A stretch of 64,000 nucleotides of DNA, taken from Candidatus Eiseniibacteriota bacterium (lineage in GTDB: Bacteria > Eisenbacteria > RBG-16-71-46 > CAIMUX01). This document shows, piece by piece, positions 36,272 to 44,530 of the stretch (position 1 is the stretch's first letter; every line of letters starts with the position of its first letter). The notes under the pieces are model-generated. The model was not told where the DNA came from, did not search any database, and was given only the letters and a program-made list of their open reading frames with translations. The stretch is from assembly GCA_029569475.1 (NCBI GenBank), contig JAKQSZ010000017.1, positions 9,069-73,068 of the forward strand, given 5' to 3'. A program made the position numbers and the translations under genes.

Positions 36272-37147
36272 GTGACCGGCCCCGATGACAGGAGAACACC
36301 GGGCGAGACAACAGACACCCCGCTGCGGGTGCTCGAGCATCCCCTTGTCCTGGAACTTCGCCTCAACCGCCCGGCTGTCCACAACGCCCTCGATGAAGAG
36401 ACGATCGCCAGACTGACCGAGGTCCTGCTCTCGATCCAGGAGCATCCGGACGGCCGCCGCGCGGTGCTGCTCTCCGCGGAAGGGCGTTCCTTCTGCGCGG
36501 GAGCCGACCTCCATTACATGACGCGTATCGCGGCGCTCGACGAGGAGGAGAACCGGCGGGACGCGCGACGCCTCTCCGGTCTCTTCCAGGCGGTTCGCGG
36601 TTGCCCGATCCTGGTGATCGCGAAGGTCCAGGGCGCCGCCCTCGGCGGCGGGGCCGGGCTGGCGGCCTGCGCCGACCTGGTCATTGCCTCCGAGAAGGCC
36701 CGATTCGGCTTTACCGAGGTCCGTCTCGGGGTCATCCCGGCCACGATCTCGCCCTTCGTCGTCGAAAGGATCGGCGCGCGCCGGGCGGGCGCGCTCTTCT
36801 ACACCGGCGAGATCCTCGATGCCACGGAGGCGCGGCGCATCGGGCTGGTCGATCGGGTCGCCTCCCCCGCGGAACTGGACGCCGCGGTCGATGCGGTGCT
36901 GCACGCGGTCCGCGACATCGCCCCCGGCGCGGCGCGCGAAGCCCGGCGACTGGCCGCGCGGGTGGCCGCCATGCTCCCCCTCTTCGACGATCCGCGCCGC
37001 GATGCCGACCTGTTCGCGTCGACTGCCGGCGACATCGCCCGCCTGCGGGCCGCGCCGGAGGGACGGGAAGGCATGGCGGCGTTCCTGCAGAAGCGCCCGC
37101 CCTCCTGGGCAGGCGGTGGGCCATCCGATCCGACGAGCGCTCCATGA
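36272..37147 (+). CDS. Enoyl-CoA hydratase/isomerase, methylglutaconyl-CoA hydratase-like
   Basis: 291 residues from GTG 36272, 8 nt after ggaggg. Crotonase fold: LELRLNRPAVHNALDEE, SFCAGADLHYM (oxyanion hole), QGAALGGGAGLAACADLVIAS with the second oxyanion Gly, and FGFTEVRLGVIPATISPFVV with the acidic catalytic Glu in FTEVRLG. The next gene, overlapping by 4 nt, is HMG-CoA lyase, the following step of leucine degradation. That makes methylglutaconyl-CoA hydratase (LiuC) the best guess over a general enoyl-CoA hydratase. The biotin carboxylase genes of that pathway are not in the window. Confidence 0.88.
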   Translation: MTGPDDRRTPGETTDTPLRVLEHPLVLELRLNRPAVHNALDEETIARLTEVLLSIQEHPDGRRAVLLSAEGRSFCAGADLHYMTRIAALDEEENRRDARRLSGLFQAVRGCPILVIAKVQGAALGGGAGLAACADLVIASEKARFGFTEVRLGVIPATISPFVVERIGARRAGALFYTGEILDATEARRIGLVDRVASPAELDAAVDAVLHAVRDIAPGAAREARRLAARVAAMLPLFDDPRRDADLFASTAGDIARLRAAPEGREGMAAFLQKRPPSWAGGGPSDPTSAP

Positions 37148-38079
37148 GCGCCCTGCCTTCCCGCGTCCGGGTCGTGGAGGTCGGACCTCGCGACGGACTC
37201 CAGAATGAGCCGGAGCCGGTTCCGACCGAGACCAAGATCGCCTTTGTCGACGCGCTCTCCCGCGCTGGGCTCGCCGAGATCGAGGTCACTTCCTTCGTGA
37301 GCCCGCAGCGCGTGCCGCAGTTGTCGGATGCCGGCGAGGTCCTCGCCCGGATCCGCCGCCAGGCCGGCACGCGCTACACGGCGCTGGTCCCCAACGAACG
37401 GGGTTTGGACTCCGCCTTGGCCGCCCGCGTCGATGGGATCTCGCTCTTCACCGCGGCCAGCGAGTCCTTCAACCAGCGCAACATCCGCGCATCGATCCGG
37501 GATTCCATCGAGCGTTTCCGGCCGGTCGCGGCGCGGGCGCGCGAGGCGCGTCTGCCGCTGCGCGCCTACATCTCCACCGCGCTGGTCTGTCCCTACGAGG
37601 GGCCCATTGCGCCAGAGAAGGTCGTGCCCGTCGTGAAGGAGCTCCTCGATCTGGGAGTGGAGGAGATCTCCCTGGGTGACACGATCGGAGCCGCCGTGCC
37701 CACCCAGATCAGCGCCCTCCTCGATGCTCTCGGCGGGATTCTGCCGATTCAGCAGACCGCCCTCCACCTGCACGACACCCGTGGAACCGCGCTGGCCAAC
37801 GTGCTCGCCGGCCTGCAACATGGCGTCACCGTCTTTGACACCTCCGCGGGGGGTCTCGGAGGATGCCCCTTCGCTCCCGGAGCCACGGGCAACCTTCCGA
37901 CTGAAGATCTGCAGTACTTCCTGGAAGGAATGGGGATCGCCACCGGGATCGATTCGGCGCGGCTTCACGAAGCATCGGACTTCATCGAGGGTAGCCTCGG
38001 GCGCAAGCTTCCCTCCCGGGTCCGGTTGGCGGAAGCCGCCCGGCACGCGGCGCCGGGGCAAGAAAAGGCCAGGCGGTGA
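37144..38079 (+). CDS. mvaB: Hydroxymethylglutaryl-CoA lyase
   Basis: 311 residues, family length. HMGL-like TIM barrel: VRVVEVGPRDGLQNEPEPVP, IEVTSFVSPQRVPQLSDA, YISTALVCPYEGPI, EEISLGDTIGAAVP, ALHLHDTRGTALANVLAGL with metal-binding His pair, and the C-terminal GGLGGCPFAPGATGNLPTED carrying the catalytic Cys loop. Cleaves HMG-CoA to acetoacetate and acetyl-CoA. ATG overlaps the hydratase stop as ATGA, so it is co-translated. All signature residues look intact. Confidence 0.94.
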   Translation: MSALPSRVRVVEVGPRDGLQNEPEPVPTETKIAFVDALSRAGLAEIEVTSFVSPQRVPQLSDAGEVLARIRRQAGTRYTALVPNERGLDSALAARVDGISLFTAASESFNQRNIRASIRDSIERFRPVAARAREARLPLRAYISTALVCPYEGPIAPEKVVPVVKELLDLGVEEISLGDTIGAAVPTQISALLDALGGILPIQQTALHLHDTRGTALANVLAGLQHGVTVFDTSAGGLGGCPFAPGATGNLPTEDLQYFLEGMGIATGIDSARLHEASDFIEGSLGRKLPSRVRLAEAARHAAPGQEKARR

Positions 38080-38147
38080 GCCCCGTGTGAGGGGGGAGTG
38101 GGGCGAGGCCCACCACCTGGCTTGATCGTATGCGGGCGAGGCGCTGT

Positions 38148-38813
38148 CTAGTTGTGCATCGTGAGATCACGGGCAGGCGAGGCCGAAGCCCGAGCCCCAG
38201 GCGAGAAGCGCCGCAGGTGTGAGGCGATCTCGAGCCTGAGCTCCACGCCGATCCATCCAAAAGCCGCGACCGCCAGCAAGGCGATCCCTTGAAGACCAAA
38301 CCCGACGCCCCGCCAGCCCTGGAAGTCCGTGCCGCCCCGCAGCAGCAGGAGGGAGACGGTGAACAACGTCAGGCATGCGGAGTTGATCCACATGTGTGAC
38401 CGGGCCAGACCGCGCGCCGGCGTATGGCGCACCCGGCGCCAGTAGGCGTTGAGGCCCAGCGCCATGCTCAGGAGCCCAACCAGGACGACACTGGCGGCGG
38501 AAAGGTATCCCGCGCGGAACCAGGCGTGCTCGTATCCCTGATCGAGGTGGCAAGCGACCACCACGCCGCAGATGACCGACCAGAGCATCAGCACGATGGC
38601 GAGCGTTCCCAGGATCCGATGGGCCGGGACTCGGGAGCGCCTTGACGGGCGGGAATCCGCCGGCCGGACGTCGCCCTCCACCGGACCACGAGGCGCCAGG
38701 CGCGGTTCGCCTTGCGATGGAGAGGCGGAAGGGCTGTGGAGATGATCCCGCTGAGCTGCCCTCGCCGTGGGGATCCCGCCATCCGGTCCCCGGGTGACAG
38801 ATCGGGCGACCAT
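38148..38813 (-). CDS. Hypothetical four-helix membrane protein
   Basis: About 221 residues from ATG 38813. The first 65 are Arg/Pro/Ser-rich and may not be translated; an ATG at 38852 or a later GTG are possible and no good ribosome binding site decides. Then four hydrophobic segments: ILGTLAIVLMLWSVICGVVV, AASVVLVGLLSMALGL, CLTLFTVSLLLLRGG and LQGIALLAVAAFGWIG. His residues sit near the helices (AHRILG, ACHLDQ, RSHMW), as in b-type cytochromes of the DUF2231/b561 kind, which is only a hint. Convergent with the HMG-CoA lyase gene. Confidence 0.55.
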   Translation of the reverse strand: MVARSVTRGPDGGIPTARAAQRDHLHSPSASPSQGEPRLAPRGPVEGDVRPADSRPSRRSRVPAHRILGTLAIVLMLWSVICGVVVACHLDQGYEHAWFRAGYLSAASVVLVGLLSMALGLNAYWRRVRHTPARGLARSHMWINSACLTLFTVSLLLLRGGTDFQGWRGVGFGLQGIALLAVAAFGWIGVELRLEIASHLRRFSPGARASASPARDLTMHN

Positions 38814-39492
38814 CGCTGGCTTGCGCTGGAACCGCGGCTCAGCGGAATACATCGCGACAGCCCCGCTTTCTCTTGGGCCGCGGCACCGCCTCGATCCGGG
38901 TCGGCGGCACCGGGGTTCCCTGCCTCTGTTCCGGCGAATCCCTTGCTCGAGCGTCCTGCCGTTGTCCTCGGTGCACTCCGGGTGTTCGGTCTAGGGTGCA
39001 GTCCGGGTGCTCGGTCTAGTTCGGGTAATCGGTCTAGTTCGGGTATTCGGTGCCGTTCGGCCTTTCGGTGTCGTTGCGGTGTGAACTGCCGAGCGAGGAG
39101 CTTCCGGACTTCGTTTCCCTGGCGCCGGTCCGGGTCGATGCGGGATCGAACTCCATTGCCCGTCCTTTCCCATGCATCCATCCGGGGATCGGGAACCATC
39201 TATGTCGGCGTCCAAGGCAGCCCGGAAGCCCCTTTCGGTTCCTTCACACGGGGCGATTGTCCCACCAGAACATGAACGTGAAGTGAATGGCCGATTACAG
39301 GCAGTTCACCTTAATGAGACCATCCGGATAGGTAACGCATCATCGGTCCAGGTCACGTTCCGGATGCTAACGCTATGTGAAGAAAGATCTTGCGTCCGTA
39401 GCCATCTGCCGGGCACAAGCCACGGGAACTGCGCCCGCGTCCGTGGCGCCGCGGGCCGGAGTGGGATGGCCGTGACCGGCCCGCACGTCGGA
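38814..39492. other. Non-coding gap with tandem repeats and an AT-richer tract
   Basis: About 680 bp between the membrane protein start and the end of the response regulator gene. It holds a degenerate tandem repeat (38973-39074) and, at about 39286-39405, a stretch near half A+T that differs from the surroundings. A weak inverted repeat GCCACGG/CCGTGGC at 39419-39447 could help end the response regulator transcript. Open frames here are compositional artefacts. Confidence 0.6.
38973..39074. repeat. Intergenic ~18- to 25-bp tandem repeats
   Basis: Five degenerate units. The left two are 23-25 bp (gcactccgggtgttcggtct, gcagtccgggtgctcggtct), the right three are 18 bp built on tcgggtaatcggtctagt. 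Read on the minus strand they would give Thr-Arg-Thr-Arg runs, but no real gene covers them. Confidence 0.75.
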
Positions 39493-40194
39493 TCAGGCGT
39501 CGGCGCTGGCCTTCTGCTCCGCTTCTCTTGCCTCGATCCGGTAGCCCTGGCCACGCACCGTGTGCAGCAACTTGGCGGCCTCGCCATCGTCGATCTTCCG
39601 GCGGAGCCTGGCGATGTGCACATCGATCACGTTGGAAAGCGGATCGAAGTCCTGCTCCCAGACATGTTCGGCCAGCATCGTGCGTGTTACGACGCGCCCA
39701 GGATTGCGCATCAGGTACTCAAGGACGGCATACTCCCGGTTGCTGAGTTCGATCTCCCGGCTTCCGCGCGAGACCTTGCGGCGGAGTGAATCCAGTTCGA
39801 GGTCGCCGACCCGCAGGAAGGTGGGGATGAGATCCCCGCGCCGCCGGAGGAGAGCACGGACGCGAGCCAGGAGTTCCTCGGAACGGAACGGCTTCACAAG
39901 GTAGTCGTCGGCACCGCCGTCAAGCCCGGCTACCCGGTCCGAGATGTCGCCCTTGGCGGTGATCACGAGGATCGGTACCGCCACGCCGTCCTCTCGGAGT
40001 TGACGCAACACGTCCATGCCGGGACGTTTGGGCAACACCAGATCCAGGATGATGATGTCGTAGTCCCCGGTCTGCGCCTGGAAGAAGGCTTCCTCGCCAT
40101 TGGACGCCAGATCCGCCGCATAGCCTTCTTCGCGAAGCGCACGTCGAATGAAACTGGCAACCTGGGCATCGTCTTCGACAACGAGTACACGCAT
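39493..40194 (-). CDS. OmpR-family response regulator
   Basis: 233 residues from ATG 40194. Receiver domain with acidic pair in VVEDD, phosphoacceptor D51 in DIIILDLVLP, T79 and K101 (VKPF). The C-terminal winged helix is typical: SNREYAVLEYLMRNPGRVVTRTM, then DVHIARLRRKIDD and TVRGQGYRI. The kinase gene ends 10 nt upstream, so both form an operon and this is likely its partner. Target genes are unknown. The frame is open further upstream, but that region is not protein-like. Confidence 0.95.
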   Translation of the reverse strand: MRVLVVEDDAQVASFIRRALREEGYAADLASNGEEAFFQAQTGDYDIIILDLVLPKRPGMDVLRQLREDGVAVPILVITAKGDISDRVAGLDGGADDYLVKPFRSEELLARVRALLRRRGDLIPTFLRVGDLELDSLRRKVSRGSREIELSNREYAVLEYLMRNPGRVVTRTMLAEHVWEQDFDPLSNVIDVHIARLRRKIDDGEAAKLLHTVRGQGYRIEAREAEQKASADA

Positions 40195-40204
40195 GGTTCC
40201 CCCC

Positions 40205-41056
40205 TCAGGAGGCTCGGCCTGGCCCGAGCGGACCTCGAAGGTTCCCCGGCATATCGGGCTGCCCCACCGCGTCCGCGACGGGTGCCGCCGGCAGCCCCAG
40301 GACGGCGCGCACCCCGGGCCTCGCCACCCGGTTGCGCACGCGGATCCTGCCGCCACTTCGCGCCATGATGCTTCGGGCTGCCGCAAGCCCCAGCCCCGAG
40401 GCGGCGGTCAGTCTCTCTCTCGTGGAGAATGGACTATACAACCGCGCGCGATCTGATGCAACCAGACCCGGGCCATTGTCGATGACCTCGATCAGGACCA
40501 GACCTCCACGGCCGCGGCGTGCGGCCACACGGACGGCAGCACCCGGCCGGCCGGCGGTCGCGTCGAGCGCGTTCAGGGCCAGTCCGATGATCGCCTGCTC
40601 CGCATCCCCTCGATTCACCCACAACAGCGGGAGGCCTTTCTCCACACGCGTCGTCAGCCGTACCCCGCGGCGGACGAATTCCTGCCGCACGAGAACCAGG
40701 CAGCGCTCGAGGATGGTGTCGACCGTCCAGGCACGCCGCATCTCGCCCTGTGTTCGCGCGAACTCGTGAAATTCCTGGAGCGTCTGATTCGCGCGGCGCA
40801 CCGCGGACTCCATATGGCGGAGGAGGTCGTCGACTTCGGGGTCGCGATCGGCCAGTTTCTTCTCGAGGAACCCGACCCCCATCAGGATGACCAGGAGCGG
40901 GTTCTTGACATCGTGCGCCATGCTGGAGGCCAGCCGGCCCACCAACCGGGCCCGATCCAGCGCCGGAACTTGCCGCAGAACGGACTCTGACACAGAGCCG
41001 CGCTTCCGTCGCGGCTTCGTATCTCGCGGCCTGGGTCCCTGGCTCTCCGTGGCCAT
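40205..41056 (-). CDS. Soluble sensor histidine kinase
   Basis: 283 residues from ATG 41056. H-box LASSMAHDVKNPLLVILMG with phosphoacceptor H48, N-box GLALNALDATAG, D-box VIDNGPGL, and G-box SGLGLAAARSIM. Thus catalytically complete. The HDxKNP H-box is of the NtrB/HPK4 type. No transmembrane helix or PAS/GAF sensor is visible; only about 35 polar residues precede the H-box, so the signal must come from a partner protein. The response regulator behind it is OmpR-type. Confidence 0.93.
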   Translation of the reverse strand: MATESQGPRPRDTKPRRKRGSVSESVLRQVPALDRARLVGRLASSMAHDVKNPLLVILMGVGFLEKKLADRDPEVDDLLRHMESAVRRANQTLQEFHEFARTQGEMRRAWTVDTILERCLVLVRQEFVRRGVRLTTRVEKGLPLLWVNRGDAEQAIIGLALNALDATAGRPGAAVRVAARRGRGGLVLIEVIDNGPGLVASDRARLYSPFSTRERLTAASGLGLAAARSIMARSGGRIRVRNRVARPGVRAVLGLPAAPVADAVGQPDMPGNLRGPLGPGRAS

Positions 41057-41485
41057 TGTCAGCACCACCTGGTTCTTCCACCGCCTGCGGGTGCGGTACG
41101 GCCGATCCACTGACCGTTCCCTGGCCGGCGACCGCAAGCCGGCGCGAACCTGGCGCGGGTGCCACAGCTTCCCCGTGGTTGGCGGAAATGGGACAACGCG
41201 TGCGAGTTCGCGGGGCTCAATTGGTCGGATGTCCGGCTGAGCGTGACGGTGCCATCATGAACCGCGACAGGCCCTTTTGCGAGGGAAATCGCCGGAAGCG
41301 GCATGAGAAGTGCTCCCCCGAAGGGAGGGATTTCCCCGGTGCCGTGGCCGGCCGGGTGCGCGCGATTCAAGCCGGTCTTGCCGCCGACCGAGTCGCGGCG
41401 GCGGTTGCCTGGAGCGGACGTCGTAACCGGTCGAGCTTCCGCGCTGATCTTTCTGGAGCCGGGTCGAGCTTCCGCGCCTGGTCTC
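41057..41485. other. Gap upstream of kinase, no gene seen
   Basis: About 430 bp between the histidine kinase start and the end of the next minus-strand gene. It should contain the promoter of the kinase/regulator operon and the 3' end of the exported-protein transcript. I find no ORF of protein-like composition and no clear hairpin with a T-run. Confidence 0.6.
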
Positions 41486-43750
41486 TCAGTCGAGCATGAT
41501 GACCGAGCGCACCGCCTCCGAACCGCCGGCGCGCAGCCGGATGTAGTACATCCCGGCGCGCACGCGGCGCCCCGCGGCGTCTGCTCCATCCCAGAGCGCC
41601 TCTCCCTCGCCCGACGGCTTTCTCCCTTCGCTCCAGACGCGAACCGACCGTCCCTGCTCGTCGAACACCTCCAGCACCACCTCGGCCGCGGCCGCCAGCG
41701 CATAGCCGATGCGGGTTCCGCCACCCGACGGGTTCGGTCGGACCGGATGGAGGCGCGTCCCGCCGTGGGCTCGCATCGGCGACACGGAGGAAGGGCCGGC
41801 CGGCGCCAGGGTAGCCAGTTGGAACTGGCGGGGGTCATGGGGCCGGAACATCGTCAGCAGCGCTGTTGATGGCATGGGAGGCTGGTCGGTCTCGAACCAG
41901 AAGTTGTACAGCAGCCCGTAACGCAGCGCGTTGCCCGCCGGATCCACCTCCTCGGGATCGGTCGCCCAGGCGAGCATCCCGCCCTCGAGGACCACCTGCC
42001 AGTCGTTGGCCGGATCGAAGTCGCTGTCGTGGAAACCAATCCCCGACACGGATCCGGTCCCCACCGGAACGCGGAACTCACGCACCCCGAGCCTCGAGTT
42101 GCGGTTGTACAGGGCATACTCGTAACGGGTCCGGCCTCCACCCACATCGAGGGTCTGTACGGCCAGCACGTACTCACCGTCGCTCTCGTCGACCGAGCCG
42201 GAGGCGCGGAACTCGCCGTAGCGCTCGATGGCCGGTCCCTCCGTCAACGGGTTGCCGTCGCCGGGGGTGTCAAAGACCCAGACCGACCCGTTCCAGGTCA
42301 TGGTGCACCGCCGGGAGCCGATGTTGTTGCTCTTGTCCGCATCCTCGCGTACGAGGTAGTCCGCTTCGTAGAAGTACGTCGCCCCGCTGCGGCCGAGATC
42401 GGCGTCGTGGACGGCGAGGCGGTGATCGGTCGGTCCGTGGCCGCTGCCGTCGTGGCGGCGGATGCAGTCATCCTCGCCGCCGGCGAAGTGGGACCCGCGA
42501 CAGGTCCACCGGGCCGTGACGGGATCCACCTCGTGACGCGGGCCCAGGTAGTTGCGGTCGCCGTTGTTCGTGACCCCATAGGTATCCGAGCACCCCACGC
42601 CGAGGAAGGTTCCATTCGAGTGGTGCAGACAGCTATCGCAGACATCGTTGGATTGGGCAAAGAACCCGTGTTTGAGCCAGGAGACGCCGATCTGTTCGAA
42701 GCGGCCGTCCAGTTGGCGGTAGAGCGCCATCGCGATGACCGGGTGGTTCTCCTCCATCGGGGCCAGCCACGGGACATCGGTGTCGCCGACGTTGCAGGCC
42801 GTGGTTCTCATGGACAGGCCGGTGCGTCCGTCCGGCCAGACGCCTTCGTGACCCACTTGCTGGATCCCGCTGAGAGCGCCGAGAGACACATCAAGGTTCT
42901 GCCCCGCGGGCGCGCCTCGGGCCTTTCGGGCCGGCGACAACGTCCCTGGATTCGGCTCCGTCCGCACCGCCGGCGTAGTCCGGGCCGCTCGCTCCAGCGG
43001 CAGGCGATCGTCGACCCGCTTCGCGGGGAGTGACTCGGTACGCGCGACGGTCGCGACGATCTCGATCGTCCCCAGCGTCCACCCCGCCAGGTCCGGACGG
43101 CCGAAGCGATTCGCCCACCCTTCCAGGACAGTGATGTTCATGTAGTGCGTTCGCAGCCGCGGCTCTGCCGCCTGGAACTCGTACATGCAGTCACGCAGCT
43201 CGAAGACCGGCTCATCGTTGGCCGGATCGCAGACCTGCAGGTCCCCGCGACCGGCTTCCGGCCTGGACTCCGCGGACAGCGGCGGCCGCGCGCGCAACAC
43301 CAACCCGCCGAGGTTCTGCACCGCGCCGGAGCGCAAGTCCCGAATGCGCAGTTCGCCCGAGTGGCGGATGGTCCCCATCGCCGGAGTCCGAGGATCGGCC
43401 ACGCCGTCCCGGACCTGGATGGTGAAGTCCGAAGAGGGCAGGACAAGGAAGGTCGCATGCGGCGCCTCCACGCGGAACCTCAACTCGGCCGGAAAGGGCG
43501 CCGAACCGGCGGCGGAGACTTCCAGACCAAGATCGCCCATGAGCCCGGCATTGAAGGCGACGGTGCTTGACCCTCCGGTCACCATCCAGGCGCCGGTCCC
43601 GGTCGAGGATTCCCGCGCCTTGGATGAGATGGGTCCTCCGAGAAGGACGCCGCAGGCGAGTCCCGCCAGGAAGATCCTGGGGTTGCGGACGGACAGCCGC
43701 CTCACTTCGGATCCCGCGGTCTTCCAGCCGCGGCGGAACTTGTCGATCAT
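41486..43750 (-). CDS. Large exported protein with C-terminal FlgD-like domain
   Basis: 754 residues. Signal peptide with a long basic start (NPRIFLAGLACGVLLGGPIS), cleaved near residue 45. The body has no named family; an early beta-rich domain (AFNAGLMGDLGLEVSAAG) and a long Cys/His/Asp/Gly-rich middle (SNDVCDSCLHHSNGTFLGVG; SHFAGGEDDCIRRHDG) are visible. The last 85 residues form a FlgD-like/sorting-type Ig domain, VRPNPSGGGTRIGYALAA ... VRAGMYYIRLRAGG ... MLD, as in the 18021-21020 protein. Export through the outer membrane with removal or anchoring of this domain is likely. Some of the middle suggests lectin- or protease-like surfaces, but not firmly. Confidence 0.8.
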   Translation of the reverse strand: MIDKFRRGWKTAGSEVRRLSVRNPRIFLAGLACGVLLGGPISSKARESSTGTGAWMVTGGSSTVAFNAGLMGDLGLEVSAAGSAPFPAELRFRVEAPHATFLVLPSSDFTIQVRDGVADPRTPAMGTIRHSGELRIRDLRSGAVQNLGGLVLRARPPLSAESRPEAGRGDLQVCDPANDEPVFELRDCMYEFQAAEPRLRTHYMNITVLEGWANRFGRPDLAGWTLGTIEIVATVARTESLPAKRVDDRLPLERAARTTPAVRTEPNPGTLSPARKARGAPAGQNLDVSLGALSGIQQVGHEGVWPDGRTGLSMRTTACNVGDTDVPWLAPMEENHPVIAMALYRQLDGRFEQIGVSWLKHGFFAQSNDVCDSCLHHSNGTFLGVGCSDTYGVTNNGDRNYLGPRHEVDPVTARWTCRGSHFAGGEDDCIRRHDGSGHGPTDHRLAVHDADLGRSGATYFYEADYLVREDADKSNNIGSRRCTMTWNGSVWVFDTPGDGNPLTEGPAIERYGEFRASGSVDESDGEYVLAVQTLDVGGGRTRYEYALYNRNSRLGVREFRVPVGTGSVSGIGFHDSDFDPANDWQVVLEGGMLAWATDPEEVDPAGNALRYGLLYNFWFETDQPPMPSTALLTMFRPHDPRQFQLATLAPAGPSSVSPMRAHGGTRLHPVRPNPSGGGTRIGYALAAAAEVVLEVFDEQGRSVRVWSEGRKPSGEGEALWDGADAAGRRVRAGMYYIRLRAGGSEAVRSVIMLD

Positions 43751-43866
43751 TGCGCGTTTCTCCTTGTTCTATGTTCTCGGCCTTCGCGGCCGCTTGCCAG
43801 GATTGCGAACCGCCCGATTCGGGGCGATGGGGGCGGCCCTGAATTTGGGGCCGAGCTGGCATGGAG

Positions 43867-43942
43867 CCGGCGACGCTTGTCCAGACCGGCGATGCTTATC
43901 CAGGCCGGCGAAGCTCGTCCAGACCGGCGAAGCTCATCAACG
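43867..43942. repeat. Intergenic 4 x 19-bp tandem repeat next to moaC
   Basis: Four contiguous 19-bp units: ccggcgacgcttgtccaga, ccggcgatgcttatccagg, ccggcgaagctcgtccaga, ccggcgaagctcatcaacg. The last unit includes the moaC stop codon (43937-43939). The tract lies between moaC and the start of the exported-protein gene. Confidence 0.85.
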
Positions 43943-44530
43943 ATGGGACGTTGGCTTCTTTCCCGGCTCTCGTGAAGCACCGTGTCTGAAGTCGCCGCTC
44001 TTGCCGCCGCTCTTCTCCAGCAGCTTGATGCTCTGGATCCGCATGTTCTTGTCCACGCTCTTCAGCATGTCATACACCGTCAAGGCGGCCACCGCGGCGG
44101 CGGTCAGGGCTTCCATCTCAACCCCGGTACGGGCAAAGGCCGATGCCTCGGTCCGGATCCGCAAGGTCGTCCCGGCGAGGTCGAAGTCGACCGCCACATG
44201 CTCGATCGGGAGTTGATGACAGAGGGGAATCAGTTCCCAGGTGCGCTTGGCCGCCCCGATCCCGGCCAGGCGCGCCACCTCCAGGACGTTGCCCTTGGCC
44301 ACCGCTCCGGCGGCCAGCGCGCGGGCCGCGGCAGCTCCGAGCCTGACCTGCGCTTCCGCGACCGCCCGGCGCGAGGTGGACTCCTTGGCGCCCACGTCGA
44401 CCATGCGGGAAGCGCCGTCGGGGCCGATGTGAGAGAGGGAGGATGGCCGCGAACCATCCTGCCGCGCGCGCCGCTTCGATCCGCTCTCCGGAGGGTGGCC
44501 GCCGCGCGGCTTCTGCGTATGCCTCCTCAT
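43937..44530 (-). CDS. moaC: Cyclic pyranopterin monophosphate synthase (MoaC)
   Basis: 197 residues. MoaC signatures: RMVDVGAKESTSRRAVA, KGNVLEVARLAGIGAAKRTW, LIPLCHQLPIEHVAVDF with the catalytic His, and LTVYDMLKSVDKNM with the conserved Asp and Lys, then LLEKSGGKSGDF. It makes cPMP from the MoaA product in molybdenum cofactor synthesis. The ATG at 44530 overlaps the moeA stop as ATGA; an ATG at 44566 lies within moeA and is not preferred. About 35 extra residues precede the usual MoaC start. Confidence 0.95.
   Translation of the reverse strand: MRRHTQKPRGGHPPESGSKRRARQDGSRPSSLSHIGPDGASRMVDVGAKESTSRRAVAEAQVRLGAAAARALAAGAVAKGNVLEVARLAGIGAAKRTWELIPLCHQLPIEHVAVDFDLAGTTLRIRTEASAFARTGVEMEALTAAAVAALTVYDMLKSVDKNMRIQSIKLLEKSGGKSGDFRHGASREPGKKPTSHR

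Noticed and set aside
38588..39215. Minus-strand open frames with Thr-Arg-Thr-Arg-Pro runs
   Set aside because: The runs come from the DNA repeat alone and no start signal or conserved sequence supports a gene.
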